NCBI RefSeq assembly: GCF_034933565.1
Contig: NZ_JAYFNG010000002.1
Span: 62,001 to 126,000, forward strand
Direction of reading: 5' to 3'
Length of the DNA stretch: 64,000 bases
DNA from: Raineyella sp034933565
Lineage (GTDB): Bacteria; Actinomycetota; Actinomycetes; Propionibacteriales; Propionibacteriaceae
How positions within the stretch are numbered: position 1 is the stretch's first letter; each line of letters opens with the position of its first letter. Of the stretch, positions 52,925-61,698 are shown one piece after another. A program made the translations under genes and the position numbers. Under the pieces are notes generated by a model. It saw nothing but the letters and a program-made list of their open reading frames with translations, ran no database searches and was not told the origin of the DNA.

Positions 52925-54958
52925 GTGACCGAAGCCGAACAGCAGAACACTCACGTGGCCCCCGACACGTACGACGCCAGTTCCATCAGCGTCCTGGAGG
53001 GCCTGGAGGCGGTTCGCAAGCGACCCGGCATGTACATCGGCTCCACCGGCGAGCGCGGCCTGCACCACTTGGTGTACGAGGTCGTCGACAACTCCGTCGA
53101 CGAGGCGCTGGCCGGCTACTGCGACACCATCCGGGTCGAGCTGCTGGCCGACAGCGGCATCCGGGTGGTCGACAACGGCCGCGGGATCCCGGTCGGCATC
53201 CACCCCAAGGAGGGCATCTCCGCCCTCACCGTGGCCCTGACCATGCTGCATGCGGGCGGCAAGTTCGGCACCGGTGGCTACAAGGTGTCCGGCGGTCTGC
53301 ACGGCGTCGGCGTCTCCGTCGTCAACGCCCTGTCCGATCGGCTGGTCGTCGACGTGTACACGGACGGCTTCCACTGGCGCCAGGGCTTCCACCTCGGCAC
53401 CCCGGACGCCCCGCTGGAGCGGCTGGAGCCCAGCGAGGAGACCGGCACCACGGTCACCTTCTACGCCTCCGACGAGATCTTCGAGACCACCGACTACTCG
53501 TACGACACGCTGGCGACGCGGTTCCGGGAGATGGCCTTCCTCAACAAGGGCCTGTCGATCACCCTGGTCGATCTGCGTCCCCGCGGCGATCAGGACCAGG
53601 GCGGCGAGGACCTCGACCAAGCGGCGGTGCCCGACTCCGGCAAGAAGCAGCGCGGGCCCCGCACCGACGTCTTCCGCTACGACGACGGCCTGATCGACTA
53701 CGTCAAGTACCTGACCGGCACCAAGGAGACCGTGCACTCCAGCGTGATCGCGGTCGAGACCCACGACCCCGAGCACGCGATGGGCCTCGAGGTCGCGATG
53801 CAATGGAACCAGTCCTACACCGAGTCGGTGCACACCTTCGCCAACACCATCAACACCCACGAGGGCGGCACCCACGAGGAGGGCTTCCGCTCCGCGCTGA
53901 CCAACACGGTGAACAAGTGGGGCGAGACCTGGGGGCTGATCAAGAAGCGCGAGGACCGGGTCTCCGGCGACGACATCCGTGAGGGCCTCACCGCGGTGAT
54001 CTCGATCAAGATCGGCGAGCCGCAGTTCGAGGGCCAGACGAAGACGAAGCTCGGCAACACCGAGGCGCGCTCGTTCGTGCAGAAGGTCGTCAACGAGAAG
54101 CTCGGCGACTGGTTCGAGCAGAACCCGTCCGAGGGCAAGGACATCGTCCGCAAGGCCCAGGCCGCCGCCTCGGCCCGGATCGCGGCCCGCAAGGCCCGTG
54201 ACCTGGCCCGCAACCGGAAGAGCCTGCTCGGCGGCGGCTCGCTGCCCGGCAAGCTCGCCGACTGCTCGTCGACGAACCCCGAGGAGTGCGAGGTCTTCCT
54301 CGTCGAGGGTGACTCGGCCGGCGGCTCCGCCAAGGGCGGCCGCAACCCGCGGACCCAGGCGATCCTCCCGCTGCGCGGCAAGATCCTCAACGTCGAGAAG
54401 GCGCGGATCGACAAGATCCTCCAGAACAAGGAGGTCGAGGCGATCATCAACGCCCTCGGCACCGGCGTGCACGAGGAATTCGACATCGAGAAGCTGCGCT
54501 ACCACAAGATCGTCCTGATGGCCGACGCCGATGTCGATGGCGCGCACATCCGTACGCTCCTGCTGACACTGTTGTTCCGCTTCATGAAGCCGCTGATCGC
54601 CGCCGGCCACGTCTACCTGGCCCAGCCGCCGCTGTTCCGGCTGCGCTGGACCAACGCGCCGCACGAGCTGGCGTACAACGACGAGGAGCGCGACGCGCTG
54701 CGGGAGGCGGGCCTGGCGGCCGGCAAGAAGCTGCCGAACATCAACCCGATCCAGCGTTACAAGGGCCTCGGCGAGATGGACCCCGAGGACCTGTGGACCA
54801 CCACGATGGACCCGGACAACCGGATCCTGCTCCAGGTGACGCTGGAGGACGCGGCCGCCGCCGACGCGATGTTCACCATCCTCATGGGCGAGGACGTCGC
54901 GGAGCGCCGGGCGTTCATCCAGCGCAACGCCAAGGACGTCCGGTACCTCGACATCTGA
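52925..54958 (+). CDS. gyrB: DNA gyrase subunit B
   Basis: ATPase subunit of gyrase, 677 residues. GHKL ATPase: LHHLVYEVVDNSVDEALAGY, DNGRGIPVGIH, GGLHGVGVSVVNALS; transducer KR..K; TOPRIM motifs EGDSAGGSAKGGRN and DADVDGAHIRTLLL; PTK-like ending RYKGLGEMDPEDLW. Insert of charged residues (RPRGDQDQGGEDLDQ) within the transducer domain. GTG 52925 has AGGA eight bases upstream. 16 bp before gyrA. Confidence 0.98.
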   Translation: MTEAEQQNTHVAPDTYDASSISVLEGLEAVRKRPGMYIGSTGERGLHHLVYEVVDNSVDEALAGYCDTIRVELLADSGIRVVDNGRGIPVGIHPKEGISALTVALTMLHAGGKFGTGGYKVSGGLHGVGVSVVNALSDRLVVDVYTDGFHWRQGFHLGTPDAPLERLEPSEETGTTVTFYASDEIFETTDYSYDTLATRFREMAFLNKGLSITLVDLRPRGDQDQGGEDLDQAAVPDSGKKQRGPRTDVFRYDDGLIDYVKYLTGTKETVHSSVIAVETHDPEHAMGLEVAMQWNQSYTESVHTFANTINTHEGGTHEEGFRSALTNTVNKWGETWGLIKKREDRVSGDDIREGLTAVISIKIGEPQFEGQTKTKLGNTEARSFVQKVVNEKLGDWFEQNPSEGKDIVRKAQAAASARIAARKARDLARNRKSLLGGGSLPGKLADCSSTNPEECEVFLVEGDSAGGSAKGGRNPRTQAILPLRGKILNVEKARIDKILQNKEVEAIINALGTGVHEEFDIEKLRYHKIVLMADADVDGAHIRTLLLTLLFRFMKPLIAAGHVYLAQPPLFRLRWTNAPHELAYNDEERDALREAGLAAGKKLPNINPIQRYKGLGEMDPEDLWTTTMDPDNRILLQVTLEDAAAADAMFTILMGEDVAERRAFIQRNAKDVRYLDI

Positions 54959-54974
54959 TCGGAAGAACTGAACA

Positions 54975-57689
54975 ATGAGCGAAATCCCCCCGCAGAACGA
55001 GGACGCACCGGGCCAGGGCCCCGACGAGCAGGCCGGGCCCGACGAGCAGGCGGTCGCCGACCAGCAGGGTCTCGCGGTCGTCGCGAAGACCGACAACGTC
55101 GAGCAGGTCGACCTCGAGGCGGAGATCCAGAAGTCCTACCTCGACTACGCCATGTCGGTGATCGTCGGGCGCGCTCTGCCCGACGTCCGCGACGGCCTTA
55201 AGCCGGTGCACCGCCGGGTGCTGTATGCGATGTACGACGGCGGCTACCGCCCCGACCGCGGCTGGAACAAGTGCGCCCGCGTCGTCGGTGAGGTGATGGG
55301 CACCTACCACCCGCACGGCGACTCGGCGATCTACGACACTCTGGTCCGGCTCGCCCAGCCGTGGGTGATGCGGGCGCCGCTGGTCAACGGCCAGGGCAAC
55401 TTCGGCTCCCCGGGCAATGATCCGGCCGCGGCGATGCGTTACACCGAGTGCAAGATGGCGCCGCTGTCGATGGAGATGGTCCGCGACATCGACGAGGACA
55501 CCGTCGACTTCCAGCCGAACTACGACGGCCGCGACATGGAGCCGACCGTGCTGCCGGCCCGCTTCCCGAACCTGCTGGTGAACGGCTCGACCGGCATCGC
55601 CGTCGGGATGGCCACCAACATCCCGACGCACAACATGCGCGAGGTCAACGACGCCGTGCAGTGGGCGCTGCAGCATGCCGAGGCCTCCGAGGAGGAGCTG
55701 CTCGAGGCGGCGATGGAGCGGATCAAGGGCCCGGACTTCCCGCTCGGCGCGCTGATCGTCGGCCGCAAGGGCATCGACGAGGCCTACCGGACCGGTCGCG
55801 GCTCGGTCACCATGCGGGCGGTGATCGACATCGAGGAGGACGAGAAGGGTCGTACGCAGCTCGTCGTCACCGAGCTGCCGTACATGTGCAACCCGGACAA
55901 CCTGGCGCTGAAGATCGCCGAGCTGGTCCACAACGGCAAGCTCAACGGCATCGCCGACATCCGCGACGACAGCTCGGCGCGCACCGGCCAGCGGCTGGTG
56001 ATCGTGCTGAAGCGTGACGCCCAGCCGCGGGTGGTGATGAACAACCTCTACAAGCACACCCAGCTGCAGGACACCTTCGGCTGCAACATGGTGGCGCTGG
56101 TCGACGACGTGCCACGTACGCTGCGGCTGGACCAGTTCATCTCGCACTGGATCACCCACCAGATCGAGGTGATCCGGCGCCGGACCGAGTACCGGCTGCG
56201 CAAGGCCGAGGAGCAGGCGCACATCTACCGCGCCCTGGTGAAGGCCCTGGACGCCCTCGACGAGGTGATCGCGCTGATCCGCCGCTCGCCGACCACCGAG
56301 GCCGCCCGCGAGGGCCTGAAGGACCTGCTGGAGATCGACGACGCGCAGGCCACTGCCATCCTCGACATGCAGCTGCGCCGGCTGGCCGCCCTGGAGCGGC
56401 AGAAGATCATCGAGACCCTCGAGGAGATCGAGGCCCGGATCGCCGACTACCGCGACATCCTCGCCAAGCCCGACCGGCAGCGCCAGATCATCGCCACCGA
56501 GCTGCAGGAGATCGTCGACAAGTACGGCGACGAGCGGCGCACCCGGATCGTCTCGGCCGACGGCGACCTGTCCGACGAGGACCTGATCCCGGACGAGGAC
56601 GTCATCGTCACCATCACCCACGGTGGTTACGCGAAGCGCACCCGGTCCGACCAGTACCGGGTGCAGAAGCGCGGCGGCAAGGGCGTACGCGGCGCGACGC
56701 TGCGCGCCGACGACGAGGTGGCGCACCTGTTCGCCACCACCAACCACCAGTGGATCCTGTTCTTCACCAACATGGGCCGGGTCTACCGGGCCAAGGCCTG
56801 GCAGCTGCCGGAGGCCAACCGGGACGCCAAGGGCGGCCACGTGGCGGGCCTGCTGAGCTTCCTGCCCGGGGAGACGATCGCTCAGGTGCTCGCCATCCCG
56901 TCGTACGACGTGGCGGACTACCTGCTGCTCGCCACCCGCAAGGGGCTGGTGAAGAAGACCGCACTGACGGCGTACGACTCGCCGCGGCAGGCGGGGGTGA
57001 TCGCGATCAGCTTCCGTGACGATGACGACGAGCTGATCGGCGCCGAGCTGGCCAGCAGCGTCGATGACGTGCTGCTGATCTCCCGCAAGGGCCAGGCGAT
57101 CCGGTTCCGTGCCGACGATGCGCAGCTGCGCCCGATGGGCCGGGCCACCTCCGGGGTGACCGGGATGAAGTTCCGCGAGGGCGACGAGCTGCTGACCATG
57201 ATGGTGGTCCGTGACGACTTCCCCGAGGACGACCGGTTCGTCTTCACCGTGACCGACGAGGGCTATGCCAAGCGGTCGCGGGTGAGCGACTACCGGCTGC
57301 AGGGCCGGGGCGGGCTCGGCATCAAGGCGATGAAGCTGAACTCGGAGCGCGGCGGCCTGGTCGGCGGTCTGATGGTCCAGGAGGGCGATGAGGTGATCGC
57401 CATCAAGACCTCGGGCCAGGTGACACGGAGCGCGGTCCAGGAGGTGGCTGTCACCTCGCGTGACACTATGGGGGTGAAGTTCGTCAAGGTCTCCGCCAAC
57501 GACGCGGTGTCGATCATCGCGCTCAACCCGGAGAGCTCGGAGGACGACGAGGATGCCGAGGGCGAGGCGCCCGAGGGTGTGGACACCGCGACAGCCGAGG
57601 ACACCGAGCTGACCGAGGCCCCGGACCTGACCGACGACATCGACCCGACCGACGACACGGACACGACCGAGGAGACCACCAGTGAGTGA
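54975..57689 (+). CDS. gyrA: DNA gyrase subunit A
   Basis: Breakage-reunion subunit, 904 residues. Catalytic Y156 in AAAMRYTECKM; quinolone region YHPHGDSAIYDTLV with Ser117 at the key position (no resistance substitution seen). Gyrase-specific GyrA box QKRGGKGV in the C-terminal beta-pinwheel. An N-terminal ~35-residue extension contains a GPDEQA duplication, and the C-terminus is a long acidic tail (TDDIDPTDDTDTTEETTSE). Overlaps the DUF3566 gene by eight bases. Confidence 0.98.
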   Translation: MSEIPPQNEDAPGQGPDEQAGPDEQAVADQQGLAVVAKTDNVEQVDLEAEIQKSYLDYAMSVIVGRALPDVRDGLKPVHRRVLYAMYDGGYRPDRGWNKCARVVGEVMGTYHPHGDSAIYDTLVRLAQPWVMRAPLVNGQGNFGSPGNDPAAAMRYTECKMAPLSMEMVRDIDEDTVDFQPNYDGRDMEPTVLPARFPNLLVNGSTGIAVGMATNIPTHNMREVNDAVQWALQHAEASEEELLEAAMERIKGPDFPLGALIVGRKGIDEAYRTGRGSVTMRAVIDIEEDEKGRTQLVVTELPYMCNPDNLALKIAELVHNGKLNGIADIRDDSSARTGQRLVIVLKRDAQPRVVMNNLYKHTQLQDTFGCNMVALVDDVPRTLRLDQFISHWITHQIEVIRRRTEYRLRKAEEQAHIYRALVKALDALDEVIALIRRSPTTEAAREGLKDLLEIDDAQATAILDMQLRRLAALERQKIIETLEEIEARIADYRDILAKPDRQRQIIATELQEIVDKYGDERRTRIVSADGDLSDEDLIPDEDVIVTITHGGYAKRTRSDQYRVQKRGGKGVRGATLRADDEVAHLFATTNHQWILFFTNMGRVYRAKAWQLPEANRDAKGGHVAGLLSFLPGETIAQVLAIPSYDVADYLLLATRKGLVKKTALTAYDSPRQAGVIAISFRDDDDELIGAELASSVDDVLLISRKGQAIRFRADDAQLRPMGRATSGVTGMKFREGDELLTMMVVRDDFPEDDRFVFTVTDEGYAKRSRVSDYRLQGRGGLGIKAMKLNSERGGLVGGLMVQEGDEVIAIKTSGQVTRSAVQEVAVTSRDTMGVKFVKVSANDAVSIIALNPESSEDDEDAEGEAPEGVDTATAEDTELTEAPDLTDDIDPTDDTDTTEETTSE

Positions 57690-58194
57690 CGCCCGACCGG
57701 ACGGCGACGTCGACGAGACCGTCCTGCGGTCCACCGAGGAGTTCTACGGCCCTGCCGGAGTGCCCGAGACCCCGGCCGCGCTGCGCCGCCCGGGTCAGGA
57801 GGGTGACGGCCCGGCGCCGCAGCGGACCCGGAAGGCCACCCTGCGGCTCAGCCACGTCGACCCCTGGTCGGTGATGAAGACGTCGTTCGTCTTCTCCATC
57901 GCCTTCGGCATCGCAGCGCTGATCCTGGTGCTGATCACCTGGCTGGTGCTGTCGGTCTCGGGGGTGTTCACCCTGATCAACGAGCAGGTCGGCGCGCTGC
58001 TGCTGTCACCGGGGGAGACCCAGCAGTTCCGGATCCAGGACTACTTCGGGCTGTCCAAGACGATGGGCCTGACGATCCTGCTGTCGGTGCTCAACGTGGT
58101 CATCCTGACCGCCATGTCGACGCTGCTGGCGTTCCTCTACAACACCGCCTGTCGCCTCATCGGCGGCCTCGAGGTGACCCTCGCCGAGGACTGA
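57682..58194 (+). CDS. DUF3566 membrane protein
   Basis: A 170-residue membrane protein conserved downstream of gyrA in actinobacteria. A hydrophilic N-terminus precedes VDPWSVMKTSFVFSIAFGIAALILVLITWLVLSVSGVF, the family signature; a second helix pair ends LLSVLNVVILTAMSTLLAFLYNTACRLIGGLEVTLAED. GTG 57682 overlaps the gyrA stop by eight bases. Function unknown; a role linked to cell poles or division has been discussed for homologues. Confidence 0.92.
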   Translation: MSDARPDGDVDETVLRSTEEFYGPAGVPETPAALRRPGQEGDGPAPQRTRKATLRLSHVDPWSVMKTSFVFSIAFGIAALILVLITWLVLSVSGVFTLINEQVGALLLSPGETQQFRIQDYFGLSKTMGLTILLSVLNVVILTAMSTLLAFLYNTACRLIGGLEVTLAED

Positions 58195-58278
58195 GCCCTG
58201 CCGCATCCCCGATTTTGCCTGCCATGAAGGGATGCGCTAGTGTTTGTCCTCGGCGCGGCAAGCAGTTGAGCGCCGTAC

Positions 58279-58355
58279 GGGCCTATAGCTCAGGTGGTTA
58301 GAGCGCTGTCCTGATAAGACAGAGGTCGCTGGTTCAAGTCCAGCTAGGCCCACCA
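58279..58355 (+). tRNA. tRNA-Ile (anticodon GAU)
   Basis: Acceptor GGGCCTA/TAGGCCC, D arm with GAGC, anticodon stem CTGTC/GACAG around loop CTGATAA (GAT), T arm with GGTTCAAGTCC, discriminator A and an encoded CCA (58353-58355). Standard position after gyrA-DUF3566; the usual tRNA-Ala partner does not follow. Confidence 0.97.
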
Positions 58356-58417
58356 GAAGATCGTTGTCCAGACGGTCGACATCCCCGGTTCGCTGATTCG
58401 GATCGTTGAGGCCGTTG

Positions 58418-59608
58418 TCAGTAGGTGTCGAACTCCACGACCGCGGCCGAGGCGTCTCGCAGGGGCGCGATCTGTTCGGCCTCGTCCTGCAACGCCGTCC
58501 GGTGTCGGCTCGACAGGGCTCCGAACGTCCTGACTGTGATGGTCAGCGTCCGGCCGGTCCTGCGCGGACGCCAGGTGCCGATGATGGCGCCGTCAGCCAG
58601 GATCGTCCCGGGATCACCGATTGTTCGCCAGACGTCTCGGTGGTGCTTCTTCTCGACGATCATCTCGCGGTCGCGGGCCTGGACATAGGGGTCGTGGGGT
58701 GGGAGCAGGCGTACGCCCTGCGGTGTCGCGCCCGACCGCAGCGCGTCGAGGTCTTCGGTGAGGATCCACGCGGTGCCGCCGAACTCGACCTGGGTCAGCC
58801 CGTCGGCGAGCAGACGCCACCAGGGATCGGTGTCGCCGGCCCGGATTCCCAGCCAGGCGGCGAAATCGGCGCGGGTCGAAGGCCCGTAGCAGTGCAGGTA
58901 GCGGCGGAGCAGTTCCGTGCGCGCCGTCTCCGGGTCGGTGTCCGGGATCGGCTGGCCGAGCCACTCGGTGGCCAGGACGAACGGGGCCCTGTTCCGGGTG
59001 CGCGGGGCGAAGCAGACGACGCGTCGCAGGGTGAGGATGCGGACGCAGAAATGAACGACGGCCTCGCCGAGCGGCTGCCCCGGGGCGTACGGACCTTCTT
59101 CCTCCCAGATGTCGCGTTGCTCCAGCGGCAACCTGCGGGCGATCCGCCCAGCGAGCTCCGTGCCGAGTTCGTCGATGGCGAGCCCGCGCCCGGACAGGAC
59201 ATCGCCGATCTCGGCCTCGGTCAGTGCGACCGCCTCGGTCAGGCTCATGCCGAGTCTGTCCACCGCCGGTCCCGCTCCGAGGAGGAAGTGCCGCATCGTG
59301 GCCTCGGTGGGCGGGAGTACTCCGGTGGTGAACACGGGGGCGTCCGCGGTCGGGACGTAGAACGGTGCACCGCGCATGCACCAGGTCTGCACCAGGCTCC
59401 TGTCGTCGGCGACCGCCTCGTCCACTCGCTGCCGGGTGATGTCGCGCACCCTGGCGTGTAGTGCGAGCAGCGCCGAACCGGGCGGGCTGTTCTGAATGCC
59501 GCACCGGCCGGTCACGTCGAGCAGTCCGTCCGCGTCCGACCGTTCGAGAAGGTGGTGGGCGCGCAGGCGGAACGCGATGACGTCGCCCTTCGACACCTTC
59601 TCGACCAC
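58418..59608 (-). CDS. winged-helix HTH_42 (YcaQ/AlkX-like) protein
   Basis: A 396-residue member of the HTH_42 fold: three tandem winged-helix-like domains and a C-terminal beta barrel. Matching segments are FRLRAHHLLERS, LVQTWCMRGAPFYVPTADAPVF, HCYGPSTRADFAAWLG and RLLPPHDPYVQARDREMIV and GTILADGAIIGTWRPRR. Biochemically studied relatives are DNA glycosylases for crosslinked or alkylated bases, relying on a Gln-x-(Gln/Asp) motif; here the position reads CGIQNSPPGS, so only the first Gln is kept and activity is uncertain. GTG 59608 is the likely start. Convergent with the tRNA-Ile. Confidence 0.82.
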   Translation of the reverse strand: MVEKVSKGDVIAFRLRAHHLLERSDADGLLDVTGRCGIQNSPPGSALLALHARVRDITRQRVDEAVADDRSLVQTWCMRGAPFYVPTADAPVFTTGVLPPTEATMRHFLLGAGPAVDRLGMSLTEAVALTEAEIGDVLSGRGLAIDELGTELAGRIARRLPLEQRDIWEEEGPYAPGQPLGEAVVHFCVRILTLRRVVCFAPRTRNRAPFVLATEWLGQPIPDTDPETARTELLRRYLHCYGPSTRADFAAWLGIRAGDTDPWWRLLADGLTQVEFGGTAWILTEDLDALRSGATPQGVRLLPPHDPYVQARDREMIVEKKHHRDVWRTIGDPGTILADGAIIGTWRPRRTGRTLTITVRTFGALSSRHRTALQDEAEQIAPLRDASAAVVEFDTY

Positions 59609-59753
59609 ACGGACAGGCTATCGGCGGCTTCGGTCGCCGTGCGGTGACGTGGCGAGCCGGTCCGGTGCTCTGTGCTCCGGTCGTGTGTCACCGTGGGATG
59701 ATGGCGTGACGTCCCGGATCACTACGCGACCGAGGGTGTTCACCCGAGGGCGG

Positions 59754-60518
59754 TCAGCGCAGCCAGAGCCAGGCGGCCAGGATGAACCCGGCTCCCGCGA
59801 CGACCGCCCGCAGCACCGGCTCGGGGATCAGCCGCTGGATCACCGGGCCGAAGTTGCCGCCGACCACGCACCCCAGGCCGAGCGCGATCGCCGCCGCCCA
59901 GTTCACCGGTCCGAAGCCGATGAAGATGAGGGAGGCGACGAGGTTGCTCACCCCGAGCAGCAGGCTCTTCATCACCATCGACCGGGTGAACAGCTCGGTG
60001 CTCGCGATCAGGGTGAGGGCGAGGTACATCACGCCCGCGCCGGCCCCGAAGTAGCCGCCGTAGCAGCTGACCAGGAACAGCCCGATCCAGTAGACGACAG
60101 GGTTGGGGGCATCCCCCCGCAGCCGGCTGATCCGTGGGCTGAGCAGCAACAGGACCGAGGCGAGCACGATCAACCAGGGCACGATCGCCGTGAAGCTCGA
60201 CTCCCCGGCGACCAGCAGCACCGTCGCCCCCAGGCCGCCGCCGACGGCGGCCACGACCAGCTGCGCAGCCAGGGTCCGGCGGCGGCCGCCGGTGACCGTA
60301 CGCATCGCCCGGGCGGTCGAGCCGACCCCGACGCCGACCAGCCCCAGGGTGTTGGAGACGTTCGCCGCGACCGGCGACAGACCCGCTGCCAGTAGCACGG
60401 GGTAGCTGACCAGGGAGGCCAGCCCGGTGAGGTAGCCGACGATGCCGGTGCCGACGCCGGCCAGCGCGATCAGCGCCAGGACACCCAATGGCATTCCCAG
60501 GATCTCGATCCCGCCCAT
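59754..60518 (-). CDS. TauE/SafE-family sulfite/organosulfonate permease
   Basis: A 254-residue permease with seven to eight helices, repeat-swapped as in the family. Motif GTGIVGYLTGLASLVSYPVLLAAGLSP in the first half and SCYGGYFGAGAGVMYLALTLI in the second, each with the G-x-G substrate-loop pattern. ATG 60518 follows GGAGGAGACGCG and is preferred to the longer frame start at 60560. Substrate may be sulfite, sulfoacetate or another organic anion. It lies 120 bp from the formate/nitrite channel on the same strand. Confidence 0.88.
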   Translation of the reverse strand: MGGIEILGMPLGVLALIALAGVGTGIVGYLTGLASLVSYPVLLAAGLSPVAANVSNTLGLVGVGVGSTARAMRTVTGGRRRTLAAQLVVAAVGGGLGATVLLVAGESSFTAIVPWLIVLASVLLLLSPRISRLRGDAPNPVVYWIGLFLVSCYGGYFGAGAGVMYLALTLIASTELFTRSMVMKSLLLGVSNLVASLIFIGFGPVNWAAAIALGLGCVVGGNFGPVIQRLIPEPVLRAVVAGAGFILAAWLWLR

Positions 60519-60638
60519 CGCGTCTCCTCCCGGTGCCGCGGCGCCGGTGCCGGCGGCCACGCCGCCACGATAGCGGCGATCGGTGCGGGGACAGCCCGTG
60601 CGGACAGCCCGTGCGGAGGGTCGCGAGGCCCGCTGCCG

Positions 60639-61610
60639 TCAGGTCCGGGTGACCTCTTCGACGGGGACCGACTGCGCCGGGACGGACTCTGCAAGGATCG
60701 ACTGCGCGGGAATCGACTGCGCGGGAACCGACTCCGCCGGGACCGGCCCGATACCGGTCGACCCCGGGTCGACCGAGGCGCTCCTCGGCCGCTGGTTGTT
60801 CACGTACGCGTAGTAGTAGCCGATCAGGATGCCGCCGCCGATGAAGTTGCCGACCAGCGCGATCGCGACGTTGCCGGCGGCCCGGGCCACGTCGATGCCC
60901 TGGCTGAGCCCGACGATCAGGAAGAAGACGGTGTTCGCCACGGAGTGTTCCAGGCCGAGGAAGGCGAAGACGAACACCGCGGCGACCATCGTCAGGGTCA
61001 TCGTGATGGAGTCCTTGACGAAGCCGTTGTAGACCAGCAGCATCGCGACGTTGATCACCAGGTTGCACAGGATCGCCCGGACGAACAGGTCCCCGACCCC
61101 GGCGGCGGTGTCCAGATAGCCGAGCTTCACCTCGACGGCATGCGCCATCTGGGTGGCGACCGCCCCGGAGACCAGTGTCGAGCACTTCAGCAGGAGGGCG
61201 AGGACCAGGCCGCCCAGCGCGTTGCCGAGGAAGCAGGTCGCCAGCACCCGCAGGGCCCGCCGGGTCGTCGTCCGGCGGTGGTAGTGCGCGATGCTGACCA
61301 CCATCATGTTGGAGGTGAGCAGCTCCGACCTGGTGAAGAAGATGAACACCAGCGCCCAGCCGAAGATGAACGAGCCGAGCATCTTCCCGAAGCCGACGAG
61401 GCTGACGCCGCCCACCTGCACGGCGGCGAAGGTCGCCGCGGTCGCGTGGTAGGCGACATAGAACAGGCCGATGAGGAAGCCGGCCATCGCTGCGCGCTGG
61501 AGGTAGCGCACCGTGATCCGGCTCGACATGTGCACCTTGGTGTCTGCGGCCTCGAGGGTGTTCTCGATGAACACGCGGCCCGGATAGAGGCGGTCGTCGT
61601 CGATCTCCAC
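60639..61610 (-). CDS. formate/nitrite transporter (FNT) family channel
   Basis: A 323-residue FNT protein, six-helix aquaporin-like channel for formate, nitrite or hydrosulfide. Signatures: RAAMAGFLIGLFYVAYHA, FTRSELLTSNMMVVSIAHYHRR, GNALGGLVLALLL, VRAILCNLVINVAMLLVYNG (central His/Asn region), GLEHSVANTVFFLIV and GNFIGGGILIGYYYAYVN. The C-terminal ~45 residues are a VPAQS-type pentapeptide repeat facing the cytoplasm. Start GTG 61610 lacks a clear ribosome-binding site; a duplicated 15-bp element lies eight bases upstream. Anaerobic regulation is a reasonable expectation. Confidence 0.9.
   Translation of the reverse strand: MEIDDDRLYPGRVFIENTLEAADTKVHMSSRITVRYLQRAAMAGFLIGLFYVAYHATAATFAAVQVGGVSLVGFGKMLGSFIFGWALVFIFFTRSELLTSNMMVVSIAHYHRRTTTRRALRVLATCFLGNALGGLVLALLLKCSTLVSGAVATQMAHAVEVKLGYLDTAAGVGDLFVRAILCNLVINVAMLLVYNGFVKDSITMTLTMVAAVFVFAFLGLEHSVANTVFFLIVGLSQGIDVARAAGNVAIALVGNFIGGGILIGYYYAYVNNQRPRSASVDPGSTGIGPVPAESVPAQSIPAQSILAESVPAQSVPVEEVTRT
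60664..60753 (-). repeat. six in-frame 15-bp repeats in the FNT gene
   Basis: Units at 60664, 60679, 60694, 60709, 60724 and 60739 follow GGGACCGACTGCGCC with small changes. In the gene's frame they give VPAES-VPAQS-IPAQS-ILAES-VPAQS-VPVEE at the C-terminus. Confidence 0.88.
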
Positions 61611-61618
61611 AGGTGAAG

Positions 61619-61653
61619 TTTGTCAATACAAAATAGTATTTGTCAATACAAAA
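61619..61653. promoter_or_regulatory. duplicated TTTGTCAATACAAAA element upstream of the FNT gene
   Basis: The 15-mer occurs at 61619-61633 and 61639-61653, exactly 20 bp apart (about two helical turns), in the gap between FNT (minus) and the divergent hypothetical gene. The core TTGT-N4-ACAA is a short dyad; on the FNT strand each copy contains TTGACA. It is the most AT-rich spot nearby. Candidate repressor/activator site or promoter. Confidence 0.65.
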
Positions 61654-61698
61654 GAAGATCGTGGTCCGGGCCGCCGCCGGCACGCCGAGGGGCAGAAT

